Below, in pieces: positions 19,926-27,481 of a stretch of 64,000 nt of DNA. Numbering within the stretch: the first letter of the stretch is position 1; each line of letters starts with the position of its first letter. The stretch comes from an uncultured Lachnospiraceae bacterium (GTDB lineage: Bacteria; Bacillota; Clostridia; Lachnospirales; Lachnospiraceae): contig CAJTTZ010000002.1 in NCBI GenBank assembly GCA_910579505.1, forward strand, positions 124,001-188,000. The letters are read 5' to 3'. Under the pieces are notes generated by a model. The model did not search any database. It was not told the origin of the DNA and saw only the letters and a program-made list of their open reading frames with translations. The translations under genes were made by a program, and so were the position numbers.

Positions 19926-20007
19926 TTTGTTCTTCCCCCTTCTGCCTGTATGCATCCCGGCTCTGCTTGTATGCGAATAAGCAGACTCGAAAGACCTCCT
20001 GCTCTGC

Positions 20008-20058
20008 TTATTCGCGCAAAAAGAACCGCCTGTTCCGTACACTCTGTGTACTTCCCAT
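20008..20058 (-). CDS. Upstream ORF 2 in ABC leader, 16 codons
   Basis: ATG at 20058 with AGGAG 6 nt upstream. The peptide is MGSTQSVRNRRFFLRE. The SD and start codon lie in the 5' arm of the terminator-like hairpin and the stop codon lies in the next hairpin, so a ribosome on this ORF would change which structure forms. The basic R-N-R run is also present in uORF1; Arg-X-Arg motifs occur in macrolide-arrested leader peptides, but that link is only a suggestion. Confidence 0.55.
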   Translation of the reverse strand: MGSTQSVRNRRFFLRE

Positions 20059-20066
20059 GCGGTTCT
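20018..20066 (-). terminator. Terminator-like attenuator hairpin in the ABC leader
   Basis: On the minus strand AGAACCGC (20066-20059) pairs with GCGGTTCT (20029-20022). An inner stem GTACAC/GTGTAC with a 3-nt loop stacks inside, and a run of U follows directly (TTTTTG). The uORF2 ribosome binding site overlaps its 5' arm. Confidence 0.65.
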
Positions 20067-20146
20067 CCTATCTTTAACCCTGATTCCCGCATAGCCAAAT
20101 AAGACTTTACATCTTACGGCCATGCATTTGTCGGCGTCTGCCGCCC

Positions 20147-20224
20147 TCAGGCTGTGACCGTAATCTGAAAAATCTGCATAATACCCATAATGACCGTAAA
20201 CGGGACTCGATTTCTGTTACACAT
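20147..20224 (-). CDS. Upstream ORF 1 in ABC leader, 25 codons
   Basis: ATG at 20224 preceded by GGAGG with 7-nt spacing, a stronger SD than that of many full genes here. The peptide starts MCNRNRVPFTVIMG, is hydrophobic in its second half, and ends at TGA 20147. It has no resemblance I know. Position between the promoter and the attenuator suggests a regulatory leader peptide. Confidence 0.55.
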   Translation of the reverse strand: MCNRNRVPFTVIMGIMQIFQITVTA

Positions 20225-20336
20225 ATCTCTTCCTCCGTCAAATACTGACTCTTCGTTGAATTTTCAGATAGAATAGCACAGTCTTTTCTGTTTGTCAAAC
20301 AAATTTTTATATTGACTAAATATTGCGGTTCTAACC

Positions 20337-23300
20337 CTACGCCTTCTCATGTATCTCCCCGTGCAGTTCCTGCAGGGACTTCACCTCGCTGCCCTTGTGG
20401 GTTTTCAGGTAATGGATGCCCTCCGCCGTCACCTTCGCCGCGGCCACCGTGGTGATATAAGGCGCCTTCGCCTTGATCGCCGCCTTGCGCAGATAGCTGT
20501 CGTCATGTCTGCTGTCCTTGCCCACGGGAGAGTTGATAATCAGGTCGAAATCCCCGTTGGTAATCATATCGCCCACGTTAGGCCGTCCCTCATAAAGCTT
20601 CTTTGCCTTTGTCGCCGGAATCCCTGCCGCCGTGATCAAATTGTAGGTGCCCTCGGTAGCCACGATCCTGAAACCGTCCTCGGCAAGACTCCTTGCCACC
20701 TCCACCACCTCATCCTTGTCCTTCTTGTTCACGGAGATCAGCACCGTGCCCTCAAGGGGAAGTTTTGACTGCACCGCCTCCTGCGCCTTGTAGAAGGCTT
20801 CGCCGTAGGAGCGGGACAGCCCCAGCACCTCACCTGTAGAGCGCATTTCGGGCCCCAGAATCGGGTCCACCTCAGGAAACATGTTGAAGGGGAACACCGC
20901 TTCCTTCACACCGTAATTCGGTATCACCTGTTCTTTTAATCCCGGAACCGGCGACGGACGCCCCGTAAGCTCCGAGGTAATGATATCCGTGGCGAGAGGC
21001 ACCATGCGGATATTGCAGACCTTGGACACAAGCGGCACAGTGCGGGATGCCCTTGGATTCGCCTCCAGCACGAACACCTTGCCGTTCTCGATGGCGTACT
21101 GCATATTCATCAGGCCCTTGACGTGCATCTCCTCCGCAATCTTCCTCGTGTACTCCTTGATCGTCTCCACGCTCTTTGCCGGAATGTGCACGGAGGGAAT
21201 GATACATGCCGAATCCCCGGAGTGGATGCCCGCAAGCTCAATATGCTCCATCACCGCAGGCACAAAGGCATGCGTCCCGTCGCTGATGGCGTCCGCCTCG
21301 CACTCCAGCGCATGATTCAGGAATCGGTCGATCAGAATCGGTCGATCCGGCGTCACGCCCACCGCCGCATTCATATATTCCGTCATGCTGTCATCGTCGT
21401 ATACCACTTCCATACCTCTGCCGCCCAGCACATAGGAAGGCCGCACCATCACCGGGTAGCCGATCCTCGCCGCAATGCCGAGTGCCTCCTCCACAGTGGT
21501 CGCCATACCCGACTCCGGCATGGGAATCTCCAGTCTCTCCATCATGGCGCGGAACTGGTCGCGGTCCTCCGCCAGATCAATGACCGAGGGGGATGTGCCA
21601 AGAATCCGCACCCCGTTCTGTTCCAGCTCGGACGCCAGATTAAGGGGCGTCTGTCCGCCAAACTGCGCAATCACGCCAAGGGGCTTTTCTTTGTTGTAAA
21701 TGCTGAGCACATCCTCCAAAGTCAGCGGCTCAAAATACAGCTTGTCGGAGGTGTCGTAATCCGTGGACACCGTCTCCGGGTTGCAGTTCACGATAATCGT
21801 CTCAAATCCCAGCTTTTTAAGAGCCATCGCCGCGTGTACACAGCAGTAGTCAAACTCGATACCCTGCCCGATCCGGTTGGGACCGCCGCCTAATATCATA
21901 ATCTTCTGTTTTTCCTCATTCACCGGGTTCTTATCCGGCGCGTTGTAGGTGGAATAATAGTAGGCGCTGTCCTGTGTGCCGCTGACATGTACGCCCTCCC
22001 ACGCCTCCTCCACGCCAAGTGCAAGTCGGCGGTTTCTGATATCCGCCTCGGGAATCTCCAGAAGCTGGCTCAGATACTTGTCCGAAAAGCCGTCCTTTTT
22101 CGCCGTGACAAGCATTTCATCTGGCAGCATCTCCCCCTTATGCCGTAAAATGGCTTCCTCTTCCTCCACCAGTTCTTTCATCTGCTCGATAAAGTAAGCC
22201 TTGACCTTGGTGATCTCAAAGATTTCTTCCACCGTTGCGCCTTTGCGGAGCGCCTCATACATGAGGAAATGCCTCTCGCTGGAAGGCGTATTCAGCCGTC
22301 TGAGCAGTTCTTCCTTCGGCAGCGTGTCGAAATCCTTCGCGTGCCCCAGACCGTACCGTCCCGTCTCGAGAGAGCGGATCGCCTTCTGGAACGCCTCCTT
22401 ATATGTTTTACCGATGCTCATAACCTCGCCCACAGCGCGCATCTGCGTGCCAAGCTTGTCCTCCACGCCCTTGAACTTCTCAAAGGCCCAGCGCGCAAAT
22501 TTGATCACCACATAGTCGCCGTCCGGCACGTATTTATCCAATGTCCCATATTTTCCGCAGGGAATGTCCTTCAAAGTAAGTCCCGCCGCCAGCATGGAAG
22601 ACACAAGTGCAATCGGGAATCCCGTGGCCTTGCTTGCCAGCGCGGAGGAGCGGGAAGTGCGGGGATTGATCTCTATGACGATAATTCGGTCCGTCACGGG
22701 ATCATGGGCAAACTGCACGTTCGTGCCGCCGATTACCTGTACCGATTCCACAATCCTGTAAGCCTGCTCCTGCAGACGTTTCTGGCACTCCTCAGAGATA
22801 GTCAGCATGGGCGCGGAGCAGAAAGAGTCTCCCGTATGAACCCCAAGAGGATCTATGTTTTCAATGAAGCAGACGGTGATAATATTGTTGTCCGCATCCC
22901 GGACCACCTCAAGCTCCAGCTCTTCCCAGCCCAGAATGGACTCCTCCACAAGCACCTGACCCACAAGGCTTGCCTGTAACCCTCTGGCGCACACCACCTT
23001 CAGTTCGTCCTTATTATAGACAAGGCCGCCACCCGCGCCGCCCATTGTGTAGGCAGGACGCAGCACCACAGGATAGCCGAGCTTTTCCGCGATGGAAAGC
23101 GCCTCGTCCACGGAGTATGCCACCTCGCTGCGCGCCATCTCAATGCCCAGCTTGTTCATGGTCTTTTTAAATTCAATGCGGTCCTCGCCGCGTTCGATGG
23201 CGTCCACCTGCACGCCGATGACCTGTACCTTATATTTTTCTAAAATACCCGCCTTGTTCAGTTCTGCGCAAAGATTAAGCCCGGACTGCCCTCCCAGATT

Positions 23301-23564
23301 GGGAAGCAGGGCATCGGGACGCTCCTTAGCAATAATCTGCTCTAACCGCTCTACATTCAGCGGCTCGATATAAGTCACATCCGCCGTCTCCGGGTCCGTC
23401 ATGATCGTCGCCGGATTGGAATTGACCAGCACGATCTCATATCCGAGCTTCTTAAGCGCCTTACACGCCTGTGTCCCCGAATAGTCAAACTCGCAGGCCT
23501 GTCCTATGATGATCGGTCCCGAGCCGATGATTAGTACCTTGTGAATATCTGTTCTGCGTGGCAT
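20337..23564 (-). CDS. carB: Carbamoyl-phosphate synthase large subunit
   Basis: About 1075 residues with the duplicated ATP-grasp synthetase architecture. The first half starts PRRTDIHKVLIIGSGPI and the second repeats KIMILGGGPNRIGQGIEFDY; both have the GGAGGGL/GGRGMEVV-type phosphate loops and ENPRASR-like blocks. The C-terminal MGS-like domain binds allosteric effectors. It uses bicarbonate, ATP and ammonia delivered by CarA for pyrimidines and arginine. The start at 23564 has GGAGG at 6 nt; the ATG at 23570 is too close to the SD. carA is not adjacent. Confidence 0.96.
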   Translation of the reverse strand: MPRRTDIHKVLIIGSGPIIIGQACEFDYSGTQACKALKKLGYEIVLVNSNPATIMTDPETADVTYIEPLNVERLEQIIAKERPDALLPNLGGQSGLNLCAELNKAGILEKYKVQVIGVQVDAIERGEDRIEFKKTMNKLGIEMARSEVAYSVDEALSIAEKLGYPVVLRPAYTMGGAGGGLVYNKDELKVVCARGLQASLVGQVLVEESILGWEELELEVVRDADNNIITVCFIENIDPLGVHTGDSFCSAPMLTISEECQKRLQEQAYRIVESVQVIGGTNVQFAHDPVTDRIIVIEINPRTSRSSALASKATGFPIALVSSMLAAGLTLKDIPCGKYGTLDKYVPDGDYVVIKFARWAFEKFKGVEDKLGTQMRAVGEVMSIGKTYKEAFQKAIRSLETGRYGLGHAKDFDTLPKEELLRRLNTPSSERHFLMYEALRKGATVEEIFEITKVKAYFIEQMKELVEEEEAILRHKGEMLPDEMLVTAKKDGFSDKYLSQLLEIPEADIRNRRLALGVEEAWEGVHVSGTQDSAYYYSTYNAPDKNPVNEEKQKIMILGGGPNRIGQGIEFDYCCVHAAMALKKLGFETIIVNCNPETVSTDYDTSDKLYFEPLTLEDVLSIYNKEKPLGVIAQFGGQTPLNLASELEQNGVRILGTSPSVIDLAEDRDQFRAMMERLEIPMPESGMATTVEEALGIAARIGYPVMVRPSYVLGGRGMEVVYDDDSMTEYMNAAVGVTPDRPILIDRFLNHALECEADAISDGTHAFVPAVMEHIELAGIHSGDSACIIPSVHIPAKSVETIKEYTRKIAEEMHVKGLMNMQYAIENGKVFVLEANPRASRTVPLVSKVCNIRMVPLATDIITSELTGRPSPVPGLKEQVIPNYGVKEAVFPFNMFPEVDPILGPEMRSTGEVLGLSRSYGEAFYKAQEAVQSKLPLEGTVLISVNKKDKDEVVEVARSLAEDGFRIVATEGTYNLITAAGIPATKAKKLYEGRPNVGDMITNGDFDLIINSPVGKDSRHDDSYLRKAAIKAKAPYITTVAAAKVTAEGIHYLKTHKGSEVKSLQELHGEIHEKA

Positions 23565-23609
23565 ACTCATCCTCCGTTCTTCTGTCCATCTGTTTCTGTA
23601 CTAGAAATA

Positions 23610-23671
23610 AGTATACAAAAAAATCCGCATTTTAACAATGCAGATTTTCATGGGAAATAGGTCTCGGATTC
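23610..23671 (-). repeat. 62-bp direct repeat, copy 1 (terminator plus dcd 3' end sequence)
   Basis: Identical over 62 bp to 24363-24424. It contains the terminator hairpin AATCTGCAT/ATGCGGATT followed by seven T on the minus strand, plus 24 bp equal to the last codons and stop of dcd. Here it sits after the antitoxin-like gene and just upstream of carB, so the dcd part is a non-coding duplicate. Confidence 0.9.
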
Positions 23672-23676
23672 CTCTC

Positions 23677-23886
23677 TTACTGTCCAAACATCCTGCGAAT
23701 CTCCTCATCGGTCGGTTCCGGCTCCTCATTTTGATATTTCTCCGCTGTATAATCTCCATATCCGCCTCGGTCAAACTGCTCTAAAAACTTGAGTGCACCC
23801 GTAACCCCCAACGCATCTTTAAGCGCTGTAATTCCATTCCTTTGTATCTCCATGTTATTCACTACATTAAGTTTTGCCGAAATCAT
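23677..23886 (-). CDS. Small antitoxin-like protein paired with PIN domain gene
   Basis: 69 residues from the ATG at 23886. The start overlaps the PIN gene stop by one base (TAATG), so the two are translationally coupled; a GGAGG lies 10 nt upstream inside the PIN gene. The sequence (NVVNNMEIQRNGITALKDAL, C-terminal PTDEEIRRMFGQ) resembles small proteins found beside PIN-domain genes. An antitoxin role is inferred from pairing. Here the toxin-like gene comes first, opposite to the usual order. Confidence 0.65.
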   Translation of the reverse strand: MISAKLNVVNNMEIQRNGITALKDALGVTGALKFLEQFDRGGYGDYTAEKYQNEEPEPTDEEIRRMFGQ

Positions 23887-24326
23887 TAATATAACACCTC
23901 CGATAACCATTGATTTGGATTCATAATCCTCGTATCTATCTTTATCTTATTTCCATTATTCACAAACTTTTTATCTGTTGTCAATAATGCATCAACTTTA
24001 GCCGCCTCCGCACAAGCCAAATGTATGCTGTCCATATACTTGATATTGGAACAATGTCGAATTTCCTCCGCCCTGTTTAAAACAGCCGCCGTCACTTTTA
24101 TCTCCTCAGAACATAATTCATACATCATTTGAATAACTGACCGTTTATAAGAGTCGACAAGATCATTCATTTCTCTTACCAACATCTCACTTCCTACCAG
24201 TACCACCGAAGCTTTTTCCACCAGTTCCAAAATAAGCATAACCGAATTTCGTTCGTAGTAAATCTGTGAATTACTGCGATCATCCAAAATTCGATTATAA
24301 CAGCAGTTATCCAGATAAATCCTCAC
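23886..24326 (-). CDS. PIN-domain protein, probable toxin ribonuclease
   Basis: 146 residues. PIN acidic residues are visible: Asp6 in IYLDNCCYNR, an Asp in MDSIHLACAEAAK, and LLTTDKKF near the C-terminus. PIN toxins are Mg-dependent RNases. The start is a GTG at 24326, decided by GGAGG with 6-nt spacing. With the downstream small gene it forms a likely type II toxin-antitoxin pair, flanked on both sides by the 62-bp direct repeat. Confidence 0.8.
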   Translation of the reverse strand: MRIYLDNCCYNRILDDRSNSQIYYERNSVMLILELVEKASVVLVGSEMLVREMNDLVDSYKRSVIQMMYELCSEEIKVTAAVLNRAEEIRHCSNIKYMDSIHLACAEAAKVDALLTTDKKFVNNGNKIKIDTRIMNPNQWLSEVLY

Positions 24327-24362
24327 CCAAAGCCTCCTTAAAAATATTACTAATTAATTATT

Positions 24363-24424
24363 AGTATACAAAAAAATCCGCATTTTAACAATGCAGATTT
24401 TCATGGGAAATAGGTCTCGGATTC
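24363..24424 (-). repeat. 62-bp direct repeat, copy 2 (dcd 3' end and terminator)
   Basis: Covers the last codons and stop of dcd (stop at 24401-24403) and the terminator hairpin after it. It is base-for-base identical to 23610-23671. This is probably the parental copy because its coding half belongs to an intact gene. Confidence 0.9.
24366..24404 (-). terminator. Terminator after dcd
   Basis: On the minus strand, AATCTGCAT pairs with ATGCGGATT (one G-U pair), loop TGTTAAA, then a run of seven T. The same sequence recurs at 23613-23650 and 26348-26384. Confidence 0.85.
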
Positions 24425-24949
24425 GTTGTCCAGATAAACTTTTGAGCCTGTGGCGCCCCGCTGCCCCTGGTATTTTCCGCGGTACGGATGCAAAGCAGCC
24501 TGATCCATCTGCGCAAAAACCAGTTGTCCGATTCTGCGTCCCGCCCGCAGTTCGATTGCACAGCGGTTCGCATTAAACAGTTCCAGCGTGATTTCGCCCG
24601 AAAAGCCCGGATCAACCCATCCTGCGTTCTGGATAAATAACCCCATCCGTCCAAGAGAACTGCGCCCTTCCACAAATGCCGTCAAGTCGTCCGGCAGTCT
24701 GATGTATTCCATGGTGGTTGCCAGCACAAACTGCCCCGGCATAAGCAGATATTTTTCCGCATGGATTTCCTTGTACGCCATTTCCTGCGATAACGTGAGG
24801 ATCGGTGCGGAAGAGTCTTCCACAATACTGAACGTATCGCCGAGTCTGATGTCCACGCTCGCAGGCTGAATCTGCTGTTCTTTTAGCGGCGATATGGATA
24901 ACGTGCCCTCCTGCAGCAATGCCATAATTGCCCTGTCCGATAAAATCAT
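24401..24949 (-). CDS. dcd: dCTP deaminase
   Basis: 182 residues from the ATG at 24949, which has GGGGG 8 nt upstream. Family motifs are clear: QIQPASVDIRLGD, EGRSSLGRMGL, and GWVDPGFSGEITLELFN around the catalytic Glu. It deaminates dCTP to dUTP, or directly to dUMP in bifunctional homologues; I cannot tell which. The ATG overlaps the stop of the upstream DUF3237-like gene (ATGA), so translation is coupled. Confidence 0.93.
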   Translation of the reverse strand: MILSDRAIMALLQEGTLSISPLKEQQIQPASVDIRLGDTFSIVEDSSAPILTLSQEMAYKEIHAEKYLLMPGQFVLATTMEYIRLPDDLTAFVEGRSSLGRMGLFIQNAGWVDPGFSGEITLELFNANRCAIELRAGRRIGQLVFAQMDQAALHPYRGKYQGQRGATGSKVYLDNESETYFP

Positions 24950-25353
24950 CCGTCCATCCCCCTGTAAATCTTTATCATCACGCCATCTTTGCCGTCGCTT
25001 TCCACGGTCCCCGTCAGTTTCTCCCGCTCCATCCACTGCAGTTCTTCCGCATCCGCAAGAATAACAGGTGTTGTTGTAATCACCCCGTTCTTCCCGCATA
25101 CGCCGTTATTTTCCACAAAAATGTGAAACGTCCTGTTCTCCCTGTCCTGTCCCTCCAAAATATATCTTGCCGACAAGGTTCTCTCCTGCCCCTGCCTCTC
25201 AATCTGCGTGTCGACACCGCCCGGCAGCACTTTCCCGGTTCCCAGACTGCAGGTAAACGTGCCGTGAAAACATATCATCGCGACCTGTCCGCCTGCCCCC
25301 TGTACGCTTTGTATCTGATCCAGTATCACGTGAATTGCCAATACCTCCTCCAT
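24946..25353 (-). CDS. DUF3237-like protein
   Basis: 135 residues from the ATG at 25353. The pattern GTFTCSLGTGKVLPGGVDTQ, LSARYILEGQD and IFVENNGVCG matches DUF3237 beta-barrel proteins, whose function is unknown. The stop overlaps the dcd start. A TTG at 25383 is an alternative start with AAGGAG further upstream. Confidence 0.65.
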   Translation of the reverse strand: MEEVLAIHVILDQIQSVQGAGGQVAMICFHGTFTCSLGTGKVLPGGVDTQIERQGQERTLSARYILEGQDRENRTFHIFVENNGVCGKNGVITTTPVILADAEELQWMEREKLTGTVESDGKDGVMIKIYRGMDG

Positions 25354-25385
25354 GATGCGCCGCACTCTCCTTCTAACCCACAACC

Positions 25386-25610
25386 CTAAGCAAACAGTTC
25401 CCGCTCTGTTTCACACAAAATTTGTACAAGTACCTTAAAATCAAGATACTGTACCCCCCAGGCTCCTTGATGTATCTTATCCGCCAATTTGCTGTGATAA
25501 TAGGCATCCATTGCCGTCTCTAATGGGATATCCCTTGTTTCAGACAGGCACGCAATGATTCTCTCTTCCAAATTTTCCTGATAGACTCTCTCCAAAGTTT
25601 CCTCGTCCAT
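25386..25610 (-). CDS. Small acidic protein of the DUF3791/DUF3990 module
   Basis: 74 residues, helical and acidic (ETLERVYQENLEERIIACLS, AMDAYYHSKLADKIHQG). It starts 3 bp after the DUF3990 stop and is co-directional. I do not recognise a named family with certainty; its place as third gene suggests an antidote or accessory role. Confidence 0.65.
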   Translation of the reverse strand: MDEETLERVYQENLEERIIACLSETRDIPLETAMDAYYHSKLADKIHQGAWGVQYLDFKVLVQILCETERELFA

Positions 25611-25613
25611 CGG

Positions 25614-26093
25614 CTACACCTCCTCAAAAGATTCAAATTGCAGCAGTCTGTCTATGGCTTTCTGCGTAATAAAGGCAATCTGGTCATAAGAGGGATAAAC
25701 TTTTATTTCCCTAAGCGCACGTTCTTTGTCCCAAATCCCTGTATGATACATATCTACCACACGAAAAACTTTATCATTTGCCACCTTGCCGAATATTAGA
25801 TCATATTTCAGATAATCCTTCTGCCCGTCCCGGCATCTGCACACAAAATCAATCCATTCCGTCAAATCTTCATCAAAATATTTTATCAAAAGTCCCTCTG
25901 TACGATCATTCATCTGATAAAAATTCACAATGGCAGTACCTTTCCCAAGAATATCCGCCTTGCGCCTCGCCCATCTCTCCGCCTGCTCTCTAACTGTAGT
26001 CACATAAAACCCCTTGCCAAAGTCAAGTGTCCGATAGGAATGTCTGTCATCCGGCTTCTTTACAATCTCTGTGGAACCATGATATACGATCAT
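25614..26093 (-). CDS. DUF3990 protein, ADP-ribosyltransferase-like
   Basis: 159 residues. It opens IVYHGSTEIV and has LDFGKGFYVTTVREQAERWA, the DUF3990 signature. The Y-H-G-S and G-F-Y-x-T blocks resemble the NAD-binding core of ART-fold enzymes, so a toxin that modifies a target with ADP-ribose is a reasonable inference. Its start overlaps the stop of the DUF3791 gene by 4 bp (ATGA). Confidence 0.75.
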   Translation of the reverse strand: MIVYHGSTEIVKKPDDRHSYRTLDFGKGFYVTTVREQAERWARRKADILGKGTAIVNFYQMNDRTEGLLIKYFDEDLTEWIDFVCRCRDGQKDYLKYDLIFGKVANDKVFRVVDMYHTGIWDKERALREIKVYPSYDQIAFITQKAIDRLLQFESFEEV

Positions 26094-26305
26094 ACAACTA
26101 CCCCCCGCACTTCCAGATATCTCTTTATATCATCCACAATATAACCTGTGCCCTGCGTATGCAGAATATCATAATGTGGCACGAGATAGCACTGGATACA
26201 TCCAACACTCTGCAATTTCTGATATACCTCGGAGGGCATCATATTCCATTTATTCGCACAGGCATGAATCATATATACGACAAATGAAAAAGACTCTTTA
26301 TTCAC
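26090..26305 (-). CDS. DUF3791 protein
   Basis: 71 residues. The conserved core VVYMIHACANKWNMMPSEVYQ and YDILHTQGTGYIVDDIKRYL is typical of DUF3791. The GTG at 26305 is preferred because AGGAGG lies 6 nt upstream; an ATG at 26326 has no SD. DUF3791 genes commonly precede DUF3990 genes, and the pair is probably a toxin-antitoxin-like unit. Confidence 0.8.
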   Translation of the reverse strand: MNKESFSFVVYMIHACANKWNMMPSEVYQKLQSVGCIQCYLVPHYDILHTQGTGYIVDDIKRYLEVRGVVV

Positions 26306-26344
26306 CCATAACCTCCTCATAGACATTAGCCCTGTCTAGCATTA

Positions 26345-26384
26345 AGTATACAAAAAAATCCGCATTTTAACAATGCAGATTTTC
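26345..26384 (-). terminator. 40-bp terminator copy 3, after the deacetylase 3' part
   Basis: Identical over 40 bp to the terminator half of the two 62-bp repeats, including hairpin and seven-T run on the minus strand. It lies about 30 bp past the deacetylase stop and upstream of the DUF3791 gene. Identity to two other copies within 3 kb points to duplication rather than convergence. Confidence 0.85.
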
Positions 26385-26413
26385 TTGAAACATCTTTATG
26401 GCAGAGCCGCTCC

Positions 26414-26656
26414 CTACTCCCCGGACACCTGTGTCCCGTCGGCTTTCATATGGTACTTATCCTTGTAGATCAGCTGCGAGATGGGCACCAGCTCATACCC
26501 CTTATCCTGCAGACCCGTGATCACCGCATCCAGCGCGTCTGCCGTGTACTTCGCCCCGTTGTGCATGAGAATGATCGCCCCGTTATTCAGCTTATCGGAC
26601 TCCACCACACGTTTGACAATGTCATCCACGCCATAGTCTTTCCAGTCCAGAGAGTC
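26414..26656 (-). pseudogene. Polysaccharide deacetylase, 3' part cut off by the integrated element
   Basis: Encodes the last 80 residues of a NodB-type deacetylase: DSLDWKDYGVDDIVKRVV, GAIILMHNGAKYTADAL (with the motif LMHN seen as LLHD/LMHD in relatives) and a short C-tail. The frame runs on into element sequence to 26794 but that extension is foreign. Joined to 41090-41848 it gives a full-length protein. Alone it lacks start and metal site. Confidence 0.9.
26655..26656. other. Element junction (att site) at the deacetylase 3' part
   Basis: Minus-strand sequence CTAGAGAG-GA-CTCTCTGGAC: element to the left of GA, host gene to the right. GA is the dinucleotide shared with the other junction at 41088-41089, as expected for the 2-bp crossover of a serine integrase. 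Confidence 0.75.
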
Positions 26657-27269
26657 CTCTCTAGATACATATGTAAAGTTAAATAGTGAAAGGATTCCTT
26701 TCTTTTTATTTGTTATGGGGGATTGTACCAGAGGGAAAAAAGAAGTGCAAGATTTTTTTAGGACGATTTTTACTTCTATAACTAAAATTGGCATTTCAAA
26801 TTTATAAAAGAAGCATGGATGATATTTACGTTGGGTGAATTGTGATTGTATATCCTGTTTACTCTATTGCTATTCATATTTCCTAATCAATGCACCATAA
26901 ACCATGTTGCTATTCGGGTTAATTGAAAAATTGGATTGTCGTCTGCACATCGGACAATGCTGGCAAATGAAATAGGATAAAATTTCTCCACCATCTTCTC
27001 CACCTTTTCCATTTCTGCACGCTGACCCCCTTGGAACTCCCTTTTCTTCATTCCTTTTTCAAAAAATAAAACTTACCCGATGGCTCAAAATTTGTGTTTT
27101 CAGAAAATAATATTAAAATCTATTTTGGGCATTTCATAAAATGAGAAATAGTGGTTTGTATAAAAAACTCTCTTTTCTTTATTCTGGGAATATTGTCATA
27201 CACGCAAAAAGAAAGCCTTTACATATGAGAGCAGGCTTTCTTTTCAGTCAATGCTGTATACCGACAGCA
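26657..27269. other. Left end of the element, non-coding
   Basis: About 610 bp of AT-rich sequence with no gene I can support. It holds a short inverted repeat (ATTGTC 26935-26940 with GACAAT 26953-26958) and the terminator at 27206-27244. It may contain recombinase binding sites or a replication origin. Confidence 0.4.
27206..27244 (-). terminator. Terminator after the leftmost element gene
   Basis: AAAGAAAGCCT (27208-27218) pairs with AGGCTTTCTTT (27233-27243), and T/A runs flank both sides, so it can work in either direction. It lies 25 bp past the stop of the gene at 27270. Confidence 0.8.
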
Positions 27270-27464
27270 TTAGAAGCTATAAACATTTGCTGAGACGTTT
27301 TTATATAATCTGATTAGTTCGTCATAAAATTCTATGGTGGCACGCCAGTCATTGTCCGGCGGCATCAGTATCATTGCGACTGTTTCCCTTGCCCCACTCG
27401 GATAAACAATCGCTATGCCTATCCAGTTACCGCTGCGCTGGCTTTTTAATTTAATCCCCATCAT
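27270..27464 (-). CDS. Small unknown protein of the element
   Basis: 64 residues, with GGAGG upstream at 11 nt (6-8 nt if the second Met is ignored as start). It contains AMILMPPDNDWRATIEFYDE. The PPD...RA pattern recurs in the 356-residue protein encoded at 27937 (VAPPDSNCRAIADW). Function unknown. Confidence 0.6.
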   Translation of the reverse strand: MMGIKLKSQRSGNWIGIAIVYPSGARETVAMILMPPDNDWRATIEFYDELIRLYKNVSANVYSF

Positions 27465-27481
27465 ATGTCAATTTACCTCCG

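Larger units (their letters stand above)
19926..20280 (-). promoter_or_regulatory. Long structured leader of the ABC exporter operon
   Basis: About 340 nt lie between the predicted transcription start (near 20263) and the ATPase start codon. In transcript order the leader contains SD-equipped uORF1 (20224-20147), SD-equipped uORF2 (20058-20008), a terminator-like hairpin (20066-20018) overlapping uORF2, and a 13-bp perfect hairpin (20015-20003 with 19985-19973, 17-nt loop holding AGGAGG) that overlaps the uORF2 stop. The last 60 nt hold imperfect 21-nt direct repeats, the final one carrying the gene's own SD. The arrangement resembles translation-coupled attenuators of antibiotic-responsive transporters; that function is inferred. 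Confidence 0.7.
20003..20298 (-). promoter_or_regulatory. SigA-type promoter of the ABC exporter operon
   Basis: The -35 box TTGACA (minus strand, 20298-20293) and the -10 box TATTCT (20275-20270) are separated by exactly 17 bp. This is the best promoter match in the region and defines a transcription start near 20263. The range given extends through the uORFs and attenuator hairpin it drives. Confidence 0.75.

Noticed and set aside
19926..20123. Longer N-terminus for the ABC ATPase
   Set aside because: The extra residues are read through the leader hairpins and have no ABC similarity; the ATG at 19925 has a GGGGG SD and a normal ABC N-terminus.
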